NCBI RefSeq assembly: GCF_041296385.1
Contig: NC_091014.1
Location: 6,237,578-6,301,577 of the forward strand
Length of the DNA stretch: 64,000 bases
From: Aphelocoma coerulescens
Lineage: Eukaryota; Chordata; Aves; Passeriformes; Corvidae
Direction of reading: 5' to 3'
In this document: positions 47,247-61,443 of the stretch, one piece after another
Layout: the number at the start of each line of letters is the position of its first letter
Numbering within the stretch: position 1 is the stretch's first letter
Translations under genes and position numbers: made by a program
The notes under the pieces: generated by a model
The model's database searches: none
What the model was told of the DNA's origin: nothing
What the model saw: only the letters and a program-made list of their open reading frames with translations

Positions 47247-48479
47247 GTAAAAAAAAATCTGATGTTTGACCTTTCTCCTTGCCTCGTTTCAAAGCATTAC
47301 TTCTTTCATCTAACCTTTGAGCTGCTTTTCTGTACTGCAAGCAGGACTGCCTATAACCCACTATATCTGCTGTAGAGGAATGCCCTGATGGTGTTTGGTC
47401 TTTGAGGCACTGGAATATAAATTAGAGTAATTATTTGGGATGGTAACAGGTTTGGTGTTATTGTAAGCATATCTGGAGGTTTTGAGGAAATAATACACAA
47501 GGTCTCTTCACTATTCTAATTTTTATTTTTCCGAAGTAAAGCGTCAAGATCCTTAAAATGCAGCACGGAGCTATTCCTTGTAGTAGCTGTCAATAGGTCT
47601 TTTTTTGTTGTTGTTTTACAGCTATTTTGAAATATGTTTTTTACAGCTAATGATAATCTTAAAACACACTTATGTGCAATCTGATCCCTTTCTAAAGAGA
47701 CATTTTTAAAATCTTAAGAGGAGCCTAAGGAGCATAGAGGTGATTATCCATATGTGCTTACTGATGACTTGCATTCAAAAATTACTAAGATACCAGTGGC
47801 AGGATTCACGTTGACTAAATTTAGCTATCACAGAAGTCCTCTGTCAAAAGAACCAGGGAGAAATGGAGAGAAATAGGGGCCTCACCTCAGGACAAGGTGA
47901 ATAACCTTGGGAATTGTTTTTCTTCCTCCATTGCCTGAAAATGGAGCCTGGGGGAATAGCACAGACTAGATGTCACACCTGATGATAGCTTTAATTTAAG
48001 GTGAACAGCCTGACTTTTACAAGTGTTAAAGTGCCAAGTGACGTAAGCTGATGCCTGCTGGAGTTTTGAGGACATTGGTATGCTTAACCTCAAAAAAACT
48101 TTCAATATTTCATACTTAAGTCCTAAATATAGATCCTGGGAAGGAGGGGGGAAAGTCAGACAGAAATCATTGTTGGACGTGATACAGCTCTGACCCAGAA
48201 TGCAGAAACTCTTCTCACAGTGCAGAGCCCTCAGAAATCACAGCAGTCCTGAAATGGTTCCTAATTATATGTAGCCTTTGAATCTTAAAACTGGGTGTAA
48301 GTGATTTTACTCAGAGTCCTGGTTTTGGAACCCACAACCCTTTTTACCCAGCAAGTGTAGGCATCTCCCACAAACGTTAATGAATTTGACAGCAGATTTT
48401 TATCTTAAAAGTCTGGTAGAGCTTTTGTTTTTATTCCCTATTGTGAAGCTCTAAAACTAGAGACATATTCCCTTCTCTC

Positions 48480-48495
48480 TTTTTTTTTTTTTTTT
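48480..48495 (+). repeat. Poly-T run (16 T)
   Basis: Simple mononucleotide run after a short CT-rich lead. No associated element recognised. Confidence 0.7.
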
Positions 48496-51285
48496 CTGTT
48501 ATTCACCTTAACCAGACTTCCAAGCATCTTTTTAACTTGTTTTACAAAGCATTGCTAAACGTGCCCAATGAGGATAATGTGCAGTAGAAATGAAAGGACT
48601 TAGATCTCTCCATTTCCATTGCTGAAGGTGAATTCCAAGATCACGATTATTTTTATTTATACAGTGCCTAAAGAGTACTAAATACTTTATGGAACAAATA
48701 GAAGACCTCTTGTAAAAAGCACGCATTCCTATAAGCTAATTTTAGTCTCAAATCAGGCAGTATGAATGCTAAGCAGCAGGGCTTGAAGAAACACAGAAGG
48801 TGTGTGAGGGCCACACTAACAAGATTGAGCAGTTATTTAGGTTCATTATCTGTCCCACTTAATAGCACTGCAATATCTTGCTGGTTTAAGTTAAATTTAC
48901 ATTGGCCTGTGGAGAACATTTGACTGACACAAGAATGGTATTTCTTGGGTTTGATCAAAAAATGAGCCTTTGAAAAGGGGTTTGAATGAAGGTAGAGAAA
49001 GGGACCATTACACGTGGATTTTGAGATGCCATTCCAATGTAAGAAGCAGCAAATGAAACCAACTTAAAATATTAAGCCTGTTTCCCCCTCCTCACTTTAT
49101 TTCCCAGCGCAGCTGAAATACTTGTGCTCCAAGTTAGTGCTTTGTACCTATCCTTTACTTAAGTGTGGATTTAGCCCTTAAAACCACCAGAATAATTTTA
49201 TTTAGAAAGTCAGTGCAAAGGATGAAACTTGTGGGAATAACTCCAGATGTAAATATACATTTTGGGGGGGAAGAGAAACGTACACATATCAGCTTCTGGA
49301 GAAGCAAACCAGCAACTTCAGTCAAGGGGAGATTTGTTAACATGGCAGAGGAGCTTTATCTTAGTACCTCTGGTGTAGCATGAACAAGGCATGTGTCATA
49401 TATTATATAAGATAGAGTATTATATCATATGTATTATAAATAGTTAGAAGTGAACTGCTCATATACAGAATTCTTAGCATCATCCTTGCCATTGGTCCCA
49501 GAAAAGCAGTAGCAAGAGATGTGCATGGAGCAATGTCAGGAAACCCACACTGCTGTTCCTAAGACAGCAGACTCTGGTTTAATGTTCTCTTCAACATTCT
49601 CTGCCTCCTGAGTATTGCTTTTATTTATGAAATCACTGCTATTGTAGCATTTACAAAAATTGTGACTATTTGAATGTTTCCAAAAGATTTGCTATAAACT
49701 GAAAGCAAATCTTAGACAATTCTCAGTAAATTATTGAAAGAGGTTTTAAAAAAAAAACCCCTAACACATTCCCTGGTGTTCAAGGTTAACACTTTATACT
49801 TCATCTACATTATATTAAAAACATTTTTACTGGAGTCCATAAATGTTACACATTTTTAAAAGGCAATGAGCACAGTGGGACTAGAAATGTTGCATAAAGC
49901 CAGACACGAGACCTGCAAGCAGTAATTGCTGCCTGGTTTTTTTATTTTTTGAGGGTGCTGACTTGAAATTGCCTCTGTGAGATGATGCCCATTTTTCTGC
50001 CTATGTCTTGCCATTGGAAGCAGGCAGCCCCTAAGGTTTTTTCTGTGGTCAGCAGTAGGCTCTGAGCCCCAAACTCCCAGGTTGGGAGCAGTGTCTCATA
50101 GCGGTAATTCTCTTAATGGTGGGGAGGTTTTGCCAGTTTGGAGCCACAGAGGACCTACCCCACTTTCTGTGTACATTCTCCCAGTGCATTTTGCAAGTTG
50201 TGCCCTACACAGCACTTCTACAGCAGCAAAGTGCTTCTGTGGTTCTTCTCATTGCTGGGCTATAATGGAAAATATTTTTCATCCAGACCCTTTGGAACTT
50301 TTAGAGCTTCCACATCATTTCGTGCAGGGAATGTTTAAGGCTCTGCAAAGCTGTGATGTAAAGCAGCTGCAAATCATGGCTTTTTGCTGTAATCTAACCT
50401 TAATGAATGCCCATGGAGAAAGAAAGAGGCTAGGCTTCACCTGCCACTAATAAAAGCCAGCCCTACAAGCAGAGAAATTTCAGCCCTTTCTGTATATTTT
50501 GCTTCTAAACTTTTAGATACAAATGCTACAATGGCTCATATACTTAATTTTGGAGAACAGTCCTGCTGATATCAAAGTGATTGCACAAGTCAGTGCAATT
50601 TTAGCATGAGTATTGCTGCTTACTCATTGCTGTGAGATGAATATCCTCTGATTTGATCCCAGCGTTGCCACTAAGACTGCAGACAGCTCTACTTGATCAA
50701 GAAAGAAGAATAAACACATAGCAACTCAGTTTTGGTAGCACCCTCTTGAAACATGAACTGAGACTCATAAACTGGAAGCTTAAAAGAAGGCCCTAAATGG
50801 CTCCAATACTATTTAGAGGCAGGGATTTTGTTAACTGAAAGTGCTGGACAACTGCAGGTGCCACTGACTTTGGTTCAAAAGATAACTGTGCTTTTCTGAA
50901 CCAGGCTATTAATTCAAGTTCTTAAAAGGTGTCTGTGACATTTAGGAAACCTTCAATGCTTGGAGCTCAAGAGCCCATCTTTTAAATAGCTGTTCAAAAT
51001 TTAGTTTCTTTTTTTAAGCTTTTCTGTTGGAGGAGACTGATGCACCTGCACTGATGTGCTCATGGATGCCAAAGGAACTGTGGCTTGTTGCAGTCCATGG
51101 TAGCTTTCACTCCAGGATTGCATGGAGCAGTAAGCAGAAGTTCCTGCAACCATAAAGTTTCATTTAACAAAAATGAAATATTATTATTCATGTCATGAGT
51201 AATTGAATCCCCAGATGTTCTCATTTTCTATCAATGGTTGGAGACAATATGACTCAAGATAGGCTGTGACAACATGAATTGATTT

Positions 51286-51323
51286 CTTTCTCTTTTTTCT
51301 TTTTTTTTTTTTTGTTTTTTATT
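51286..51323 (+). repeat. T-rich low-complexity stretch
   Basis: Nearly pure T/C with a long T run. It explains the lysine-rich minus-strand frame across it. Confidence 0.65.
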
Positions 51324-53528
51324 TCAAACCTGCAAAGTGACTGTGGGGTGGTTTTTTTTAGCTGATTGCTTGGATCTGACATTACAGGCTGTGCAGCTGT
51401 AAAAAAGACCTTCTCATTTTCATTGAGAATAAGTAAAATAAAATATTGCAGAAATAGCATTGTTTTTCCCTGGTCCTGCCCCTGTTTATTTCTGCAAAGA
51501 TAACTGGGATAGAGCAATTGAATTTGGAAAGAAGTCTGCAAGAGAAGCTCGTTACTGCTAACACTGAATATTCAGAATGTGACAATAAAAGTAATCAGGT
51601 TACTAAAAAGCCACCTGTTACTTTTTTTTGGTTTTTTCTCTAAAGCATAGAGTTTACTTTTTTGTGTCTGAATTTATAGCAGAGATGGGAAGTCCAACTC
51701 CTTAGAAATCTTATTATATGCAAGGTAGTAATTCCTCGTTAAAGTTAAGTAGGAAAAGAAGCCACACTCACAAACATTTCTAAGGCTGCTAAAGATGAAT
51801 GTTTGCATGAAGGAACAGAAGTAGAAAAGCTTTAAGTGCTCGTTAAGGCATGCACACACAGTGCATACAGGCAATAAGTCTGTTTTGCTGAACTGTGAAA
51901 TTGCCCTGAGTAATTTCTCTAATAACAGAACAGATATTGCCCCTCTGACCCCAGAGGAGCTCCAGGCATGGTGCAGCCAGTCCTGGTATCAGCAGAAACT
52001 TTTGCAACCAAAGCATGGGCTGCAAGCTGAGCACTGGAAAATAAAAGAAACCTGACGGACAGCTTGTAAATATTTTGGCTGATTTAAAAATTCAGAAAAT
52101 GATTAATGATGAAGGTACTTCATTTATTGATTTCCCCCCATGACCTATTCTTCAGAGGAGCTGCACTTTTGTGTCCAGAGCTGTGTTTGACAGCTGCCTC
52201 CTGTTTCCAAAGACAGTGTTCATTCCACTATGAATTGAATGTACAGTAGCAGAAACTTTTAATTGACATTTCTTTTTATCCTTCCTCTACAGAAATGATG
52301 TAGTGCTGATGCTTTCCCTCTGTATTATGGAGAATGCCTCTGGAAATAACAGTTCTGTAGCTGGAGCAGGAAAAAAGACCCCACAGAATCCCTTGGGATA
52401 ATGCAGCACATGGAGAAATAGGAAAAGAAATCATATGAGAAAAACATTCAGTTAAAGCAGCAACTTATATCTTCTCTTTCAAAACTTGCAAGGTGAAAAA
52501 GAGCAATGTGGTTTAAAGGGGATATTGATTTGGTGGAGCTACGCATGAACTCATGCCACAACCCCAGTACTTCTCCAGTCCCTGAACCTCTCAGAATTAA
52601 TGCAGGGGTTTTAGACTGATTGCTTGAAGTCTTTCTGTAAAAAAAAAGCATGTCTGATGAATGGCAAGGACTTGAGGAGACTTAAAAAAAAATAAATAAA
52701 TTAGAAGTTTCTTTAAAGGCCTGAGAAAACCTTTGTCAGCTGTACTTCCTTTTAGTGCTGTATAGTAAGAGCAAGGCAGCCAGAGACTCAACCTCATTTC
52801 TTCTGCCTTCCATTTTGTCTTGTGAGTGATTGACTTCCTTCAGCAGCTCCATCAGGTAATGTGACATAAATGGGAAAAAAATTCCCATCATGAATTCGTC
52901 TTACTGTGCCAGGGACCTAGCAGACATTTTTAGTTATTCACCCATTTCAGAAAGAATTTGAAGCTCAGGCAGATGTTGAAAGTCTGGCATGTGAGTTTGG
53001 TTGCTGTTCTCTAGGAGTTTTTCAATTTTTTATCTGAAGTAGGTGATATTTTATTAGCTTGTGGAGTGCTGTGGGGCTTTGTTAATAGTTCTGGATAATA
53101 GAAAACATGGGGCTGGAGCTGTTTATCTTCACAGCAGCATAAGAGATGTTGTTCAGGAGAAAGCCAGTGGTTTGTCTCTTCATCTGGAATTATCTAGCAT
53201 CTGCAGTGTAAAACAGGCTGGCAAAGTTGAGAAAAGCAGTCTTGGAAAGAAATATCTGGAGAAAATATTCTCAGCCCCAGCTCTCTTTTCAGAGAATAAG
53301 GCAATGTTTCCATCCTTGTTTTCTGTGCTTTTATGACTTTTATAACTCCTACTATTCTACCTTTTCAAGAGATAGGAATGTCCAGTTTTCTTCTGACTTT
53401 CAGCTGAAATGCTTTCTTTGGATTAACCAAAAACAAAAATGTTTCCTTTCATAAATTTAGCTTTGTATTAACTTCATTCTGTAAGACAAAGCACAGATTT
53501 AAAGAATTGTGTACAGAGTTTACAAAAA

Positions 53529-53568
53529 CAATAAATAAGGAAACAATGACTACCAATAAATAAGGAAA
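53529..53568 (+). repeat. 25-bp period duplication
   Basis: CAATAAATAAGGAAA occurs at 53529-53543 and again at 53554-53568. The intervening ten bases are not repeated in full, so this is a partial tandem duplication. Confidence 0.6.
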
Positions 53569-56500
53569 GGCCACAAATTCTCTCTCCTCTGCCCCATATT
53601 CTGTACTTATCAAAGCTGGTCTCTTCTGACCTTCTAGAGGCTTATAGGATTTATGGTCTCTATAAATCTTATGGTGAAGCATCAAGTCTAAGATGAGAAA
53701 AATCACACTAATATGAGAAAAAGACACACAAAACAAAACAGAAATCCCAAAACCTCCATCAAACCCATCTTTGATATTATTCTGCAGTGTGAGAACATCT
53801 CAGAGTAACTAGAGACAGTTGCACACGATTTTCCTCTGTCCAACACTGCCTGTGCAACACTCACCAGTGGGCTGCTGCTCTCAGGCATCAATGCATCAGT
53901 CATCATTTACTTTTCACACCAGGTTTTTTAGACTTCATTACATGTAGAAATTCTCAGAATGTGCTTTCCTAAAAAAATCTGCTTCAACCACCAGTCTCTT
54001 TTACCGGTGTTTCCTGACTGAAAAAAAAAATCTAGAAAGAAAAGAAAAAAGGGCTTTTATCACATATCCCATATGTGCTTTATGGTGCTGAGACTTGATA
54101 GCTGAGATATGATTTTATAATGAAAAATCCCCTAAGGAAGTATGCAGATATACTGTGGAAATATACTGACACTGTGCTTTATTTGTAGGAAATGTATGAA
54201 CATTTTCTCCTCTTCTTTTTAATGGCAAAAAATACTAAAATAAAAAATAAGCTTGTGTCTCTTGTGAAACTCTTGAGGATATGTCCAAGTGGTGGATGAA
54301 CTATGTACATGTTAAAATGGTACTCTGCAATGCATTCCCCTAAAATTTGGAAAAGATGACTATCATTGATGATATCACTGTCTCCTTTTTTTCTTCCCCA
54401 GTTAAATCTGTAGCCTTTTGAATTTGAAATGAATGCTGCAGCTAGGGAAATTCAGCAAGATGCTAGTAAAGGGGACTATTGATGGCATGCTCTATACTGG
54501 AAAGTTGTCTTGTTATTGAATGCAAATGCGACTTAGATATGTAAATTATATTCAAGATTTCATCAGTAAGCCTTTAATATATATATAGAAACTATCTTAA
54601 AGCATTTAAATAAAATGTTAATTGAATGTATGGAATAGTGTTAGCAAGCTCTTTCAAAGAAAGCTTCAATTCAAGGCACGTAACAAGGAAGCAAGTGCTC
54701 TGATCTAGTCAAACAGAACCTCCCATGGTAAAAACCTATAATTGTTTTAAACTTCTCCAAAAACCTACATCTCTGTTCTCATCTCATCCCACACACTGTG
54801 ATATTCCTTATGTTCCTCACTCTCCTCTCTCAAAGCTGACTTTCTTTGTAGCCTTCTCCCACTCCCAGTGTGCTGCCTTCTCTCACCTCCCACGCCTGGA
54901 GCTGCCTCCTGCTGCCCATACAACAAGCACTTTTCTACACATCCCAGCCCTTTTCCTTTCCTTGAGCTTGTCTGTGTCTAATTCCTTGCAGAGCCATCAG
55001 GATGTCTTGCCCTGCATCAGAATCTGGAGGGTGAACTCAGGAGAGCTCAGTAGCAAGCCAAGCAGTGAATTTAGAACTTCTGAGAGTAATCATCAGAGGG
55101 AGCAAATGACTGATCTTCATAATTACAAATAAAACCACACTTATTTTAAAGGCTGAAGAGCGAGTGATTGAGTTAGACTGCATCCCTCTGGTGCTCATGG
55201 AAATGCTTTCACAAGCAACAGGGCAGCTGAGCAGTATTGGCTTTAACCAGCCCAGGTCAAATTCATCAACAAAAGCTTTAAATTAGCCATACGAGCTAGA
55301 AGTGTGGGAACACAGAAGCATGAGCATCTCTTGCTGCAGCTCTGTTTTTGATTGTCACTCCTTACCTGCTCATTAAGCAGAAGGATTTGGGAGGTATTTG
55401 CTAAGTTACCTTCCTGTCTGCAGATGGTCTGCAACAGTGACAGCAGCTGTTCCAAAAACAAGCAGCGAAGGGAGGTATTATTGCTCTTTAGCTATGTTTA
55501 CAAATTTGTAACAAGACTACTATTTAAAGTGTGGATTTTTGTGTCTGCACACAGTATGTCATTATTGAAATGTTGCTGGATTGATGGAAGGCATCAAAGG
55601 AATGTGGTGCAGAGAAATTTCTCTGCTTTGGCATGGTTTCTTTCTTCCAGAGCTTGTGTGAATCTTGAAGGTTTGGGCAGAGGTTGCACAGATTAATGCT
55701 ATAACCTGTGACTTGTGCTCCCATGACTAGGGAGCTGGGGAGAAGGGCAGCCACATGGTACTGCTCAGCTGATGGGAGTTTGCTGGGGAAGAGCTTGGGT
55801 TCAGGAAGCACAGAGTTCTACACTGAAAGATAATAAACAGAAATAAAGCACATCTAATTCTTGCATGTTGGATGCACTCCTGATGCTAGAGGAAAATTGC
55901 CAGCTAGGAATGATTTTTACAGTCTTTTTTCACAAATCCCTACATCCACAGACCGAAGGAACCCAGCCACATGCTGTGTCTTGGGGAGGCTGTTGGAGGA
56001 TGCTCCTGCAGCAGCAGCTTGGACAGGGTGTGCTGTTTTAACCATGATGCCTCGTGGCTATGACCCAAATGCGCAATTCATGCAAACAGGACCCTCTTCT
56101 TGAAGGTCAGGACCCACATTATACATGAGGAGTGAAAATTAAGGTCCTGTTCACGCTCTTCTGCTAGAAGCTTCTCATTTCCAGTGTATCCTTTCTGTTG
56201 TGCTTTACATAAAATGGTTGCTTTGAAGATGTTTTTTGCTTTGCAATTTATCTATGAATGGAGGTTTCTGACTGGTTTTTTCTATGAGAAGTATACACAG
56301 GAAAAAAAAATCAACTAAAAAAGAAGAGGGGAAATGCATGCAATAAAAATTTTAAATATAAATTCTAAACTTTCTGGTCTGGAAGTGAAAATGCAAACAG
56401 CCTCAGTTCCATTGGAAACATGTTGAGTTTCCGTGTGGTTCCCCACTTGCATGATTCATAGCTGGTGTTTGTGTTCTGCCTACTTGGCTTTGAAGCAAGC

Positions 56501-56860
56501 CAAGCTCGAGCTCTCCACCTTCTCAGGTGAAGGGATTCATCCCACAGCTCCATATTGGAGTGATATGAATCATTCCTGTCTGTTTTCACTGCTGACTCAA
56601 AGGGAACTTATGGATCAGGGTTCCCATGGATAAGTCCATGTTGGCGACAAGTGGAGTTAAGGGAGAAAAGTTTCAGTTTTGTCTTTCCCATTGTTTCAGT
56701 GAGACTGGGATTATAATTTTCATTTTCATGAAATAATACAATACACTGTAGTGATGTACGTGACCCACTGTGTGGTAACATTTGGTGAACCATCTGGCAA
56801 GAGTAAGGCATATGAATTGAAGACTATGGCAAAGTGAGGATGTGTCATGGGGTTTTGAGC

Positions 56861-56897
56861 ATTAGTTGTTAATACCTATACCTATTAGTTGTTAATA
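56861..56897 (+). repeat. 23-bp period duplication
   Basis: ATTAGTTGTTAATA occurs at 56861-56874 and 56884-56897, separated by CCTATACCT, consistent with slippage. Confidence 0.7.
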
Positions 56898-59800
56898 AGA
56901 AGATAATTACCTTTCTTGGAGTATTTGTTATTTCTTGATATTGCTTGTATATTAGGAAGCAGAAATAGAAAAATGCATGTAAGAGTTGCACCTTGCTGAA
57001 CTGGTTTAATTAGAGGTCAGTAAAATGCAAATGGGACAAGAAGAGCTGATGCAGATGGTTTGAATTTGTTTAGACTGCACATGAATATAGAAAATATACA
57101 TTCTATAATGTAAGACTGAAGGTTGTACTGGGGTTCACTGGAAGAGGAAGGTGAATATACTGTAGCTATTCCCTGTTAGGGGAGGTAGAAGAAAAGATCA
57201 TCATTCTCTTCAAAGCCAAAATGCTGGTATTTGCAAGACTTTTCCCTCAAATAATGTAGCCAACAACTGCGCAGAGTAAGATTTCCTGTGTTCCAGTCTG
57301 CTGTCATTCCTCTAACCTTTGAATACACCTGTGTAATCAAATCAGAAAGTAAAGGTCTATCATTTACTTCTCTTAATTCCCTTGGACAGATTGCTGTCTC
57401 ATTAGAAAGGCTCGACAAAGTAATTCAAGAACTGTAAGGCACTAATAAGACACTGTCTTTAAAAATGGATTGGCTAAGTAGAAAGTCTGGCAGGTCCCCA
57501 GGATGAATATCTGGCCACAGGCTGGAATTATTTCTCTGCTAATCTCCTCGGTGTGTTCAGAGGATCTATTTGCATCTTGCGAAGTGGGAGGTTTGGAGGC
57601 TGCTGACCCATGAAGAGCTCCCATCTGTGGATCCAGTTTGCAGCGATGCCAGGCGGTGGCTGAAGATTGACTGTTTTCTGCAGCTTCAGTCCATGGGCCA
57701 GGGCAGCACCTCTGATCAGAGGCTTATTCAGAATATGCCCTGCCCTGAACTGTATTTACTTTTCATTAGGGTGATGTATATGCTTAATGTAGCTTTGTTT
57801 GCTGTGCTGAAGTAAGTTGTCAGAGTTTAGCATTTCTGGTTTTTCCTATGCAGCCTTGGGAGAGGAGTCATTGGATTTTGGAAAGAGAATGGCAAAGAGA
57901 GAGCTGAGAAAATCAGAAACCTTGCACCTCACTGAGAAGTGACTGGGCACAGCTCTTTAAAACACAGGGTTTGAGGTTGTACAAAATTGATCTGGAAAAG
58001 ATGCAAACTCCATATGCACTAAATTCAGATTTAGATTTAAAATGCTACTCACATGGACCCCAGCTAATACACCAGCCAAATTCACTCCATTATTAAGTTA
58101 AGAGGCTACGAGGTGACCCTCATGAAATGTATTAACATAATGTCAATAATGAGTCTTTTTATAGGAAGGTGTTGAGGAAATGCAAGCAGAGTTTGTAACA
58201 TGGTACCACGCTTCCAGCCTGGCTCGATTCTCAGTTCACAAAGCTTTATGTCATGGATCCATCTGTTCCCAGGAGATGGGAGTGCATTGATGCCATTTTC
58301 ATGGGCTACTTTGTTTCTAGCTTGAAGCTTTCTGAATTCTCTGGAAGTTGCCTGAGACTTGGTATTTGTCGCCTGGGGCTCACTGTTGCCAAGATGCTCA
58401 GCATGGAGCAGAGATTGCCTTCACAGGCTGGGTGGGACCTTTACTTAACTCTATCAAGGCTCATTAAAGCTTCAAATCTCTGAATGCACTTTAAAAATTG
58501 ACTGACAGGAACTTCTGGGAAAGTTTTGTTGAAAAGCCTGGCATAACTGAGTAATTATAATATAGCAGTACTTCATGTGCAACTTGATTGTCACAGCCTG
58601 TGTCAAGAGAACTCATAATTTCTGAAGGATAAGACCATATGTTCCAAAAAGAGCTTTCAGAATGTGAGACACTTGTTTTGGAAGTTATTTTTTTGTACTT
58701 CATAAAAAAAAACAGTGTTATGAAATGAGATTAAAAAAATCCCCCACACTTAATTAAACTGATCCTTCGAGAAGGAGTCCCAAACCTGTTGGATAAGCAT
58801 GTTCTGAGGTTACTGATTTACTTCTGAGTGCATCTGAAATAAAATGTTACAAAAATAGTTGAAAGGACACTGTTACCCTAAATATGAGGATGCTTTCCCA
58901 CTTATGCAGTCTAATGCACTTGTTGAGGACCTCTTGGCATATAATGACAATCATCTTGCTGTGGATAATTGGCCCCTGAAACAAGGTATGGACAGGAGAG
59001 TCCACCAAATGTCCAGACAGATTTGTGTGTAGCAACTGGAAATATTCCATGCTGTGGTTTACATCAGCATTGAATATAAATGTAGGTGACTTCAGTGTCT
59101 TCCATTTTAAGCTGTATCTAAATCACCTGTACTGTCCTGAAAACTTTTTTTTCTTTGTGAATGCAATGTGGAAAGGTGATCAGGCATCACTGGCATTTAA
59201 AAGTCAGAACTGAACCTGAGCTGACATTCTGAGGTCGTAAAACTTACACAGAATTTTGCCCCAACAGGAAGGAATAATATTGACTAACAATATTTCAGCC
59301 TGCTTTTGGAGACTCTGAATGTACACCGTGCTTGTATTTTTAGAATGAAGATTTCATTTTCATTGCAATATTCTAATAGTGGGATGGTGAAAACTAACAA
59401 GAGTCAGGTTGGTGGGTTGGCATAGTTTTTTTTCCCAGTAAGGGACAAGCACACAGAGAAATGTGATTTTTGTCCCAAGAGATTATAATATATAATATAG
59501 TTACAAGTACAACTTGATTGGCTAATTAAGGCTATCCATGTTAGATTTCCAAATAGATTTTTTTTCTGCATTTCATACTGAAGAAAAGGGCCAAATCTGC
59601 TTGCCTTGCCTGGGAGAAGTTTTACTTCCATAGTTGCTAAAAACTGAGATAAAATCACTCTTGTAAATATTTTCTTGTCCCAGCTGTGAGACTGTCAGGT
59701 CATCTTAGCTCTGCATACTTAACCTCTTCATTTTACTGCTAACTTTCTTTAAATTAGGGCAGCACGATGAAAAGTCTACCTGTAAATTTATCCACCTTAA

Positions 59801-61389
59801 ATACTTGAAATTTTCTAAATGTTTTATGTATGTTTAATTTTACCTTTTTTCTTAACACTGCATATTTCAAATACCTCCTCATCTCTAGATTTCTAGTGAA
59901 TAATTATTAAATACATGACAGATACCTCCACTTGAAGGGATCTATGTAGATTTGGCATTTTTTTGTACTTGAAACTTTTGCTGACCCGTGACTGCCATGG
60001 GGTATTGATTGAGACATTAGATGAATCTGAGCACTATGTTGTACCTGCATACTGACATCAGTTCTGCAGATGTCCTCATCTGGAATGGCTGTTCAGTGCT
60101 TTTTTGATGCTCATTAGAGAAAATAAGCAATATCTTCCCAAGGAGGATATTTAAAATAGCTTGTATGGATTGTTTCTTACTCAATGGGGAAAAATAAGCT
60201 TTGAGACTTACGGAGTCAGTGGACACCTTCTCTGAAGAGGTGTGAAGTCATATGAAACCAACTTGCCCCTTGACTCTTTATGAGAAGGAAAAAAATAAAC
60301 AATTCCATAAATCCTTTCCATTATGCTGTCTCACAGAATAATATCTAATAGACTGACAGATGCTAAAAAAAATCACCCATTTTCCATGATCTGTCAAGTT
60401 AATTAGACAGACTCTGCCTATGTTCATTTTATGTTCCAAATCCCAATGATTTGGTTGGCTGGCTTTTGGCTGGGCAACTTGCAGTGTCTGCAGGATGTGG
60501 TGTTGTCTGTAAAGGCTGCACTGACTGGCATTAAGAACAAACCAATTCTGGAGAGCAAAGCCTCCATCAGGCAGATCCCTGGTAAATGCTGATGGGTAAG
60601 TAGCAAGAGGTATTTCAGAAGTGATGTGAGCTGCCTCTACTTAACAAAATACCCACCTTTTTCCTAGTTTTAGCTTGTCCCAGTCCTCATTTCGTAATCT
60701 ACTCAAACCACAAGAGAACTGTTTAGCTAATGAATGATTGAAAAGTATGAGCACCGAATTCAATAAGTCAAAAAGAAAACAAACATAAAATCCCACAGAG
60801 ATAACAAAATGTATGCTTAAATGCATCATTCGATTACTCTACTCATTCTTTGCTTCCCATTACTCTCTCCTTTGTCAGTACACTGTGTATCTAAATGGCA
60901 ATCTCTTTGTGACAAGGAATTTCTCTTCATGCCTTTACCTGCTGGTGCAGAACACTGTTGCTACTTTGCAAATATCAAACAATAAAAAGAATTGATTGCA
61001 AGCAACGTAGGACTTGCATGATAGCTAGTGAAGCTTCTCAGGATTTTCCCTAAGAAGTACTGATGCAGCCACCAAAGCTTGCAGATTTGAACTGCTCTGG
61101 TCTTTATGAACAAGGAAGGCAGTTTCAGGTAACTGCTGTTAAACAATTTTAGTTCCTTAAGTCTCCAAGGGTGATACGAGCCACAGAAGGATTGTGATTG
61201 ATACAGCATTATTCTTTGGTTTCTCTTAGAGGATTAGTCAGCCAGGAATGACGTTGCTATTATTTGCTGAAAATTGTTTGTCACCCAGGATGTGTGTTGT
61301 ATCAGAATCTCCACTCAAGATTTTCTTTCTTGAAAGTTCCTTGAAAGTTGGGTCATCAACTTGGCACAAATGGAACAAACCCCCCTCAG

Positions 61390-61443
61390 AAGGGAGGAGC
61401 TAGATGATCTTTTAGGTCCCTTCCAACCCAAGGCATTCCATGT
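61390..61443 (+). mobile_element. Very short CR1 tail (plus strand)
   Basis: About 54 bp read GGAGCTAGATGATCTTTTAG, GTCCCTTCCAACCC and CATTCCATG, which is the last part of the CR1 tail with a single octamer remnant. It is extremely 5'-truncated. The identification rests on one strong block, so it is good but not certain. Confidence 0.8.

Larger units (their letters stand above)
41957..61389. other. Long unique AT-rich non-coding stretch
   Basis: Over 19 kb with no recognisable gene, RNA gene or transposon. The longest frames (46453-46887, 50082-50450, 54725-55132, all plus) lack domains. The last lies in C/T-rich DNA. Simple sequence includes A16 at 47231-47246, T16 at 48480-48495, a T-rich stretch at 51286-51323, tandem duplications at 53529-53568 and 56861-56897, and a short AT repeat near 54577. 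The near absence of recognisable insertions over this length is the main feature. Confidence 0.5.

Noticed and set aside
50082..50450. 122-codon open frame (plus)
   Set aside because: No family recognised and no splice context. Kept only as non-coding.
54725..55132. 135-codon open frame (plus), Ser/Pro/His-rich
   Set aside because: It lies in C/T-rich DNA, which suppresses stops. The composition explains the length.
60450..60600. Possible exon ending at GG|GTAAGT (60595)
   Set aside because: The upstream acceptor is weak and several AG choices exist. Frames give no recognisable peptide.
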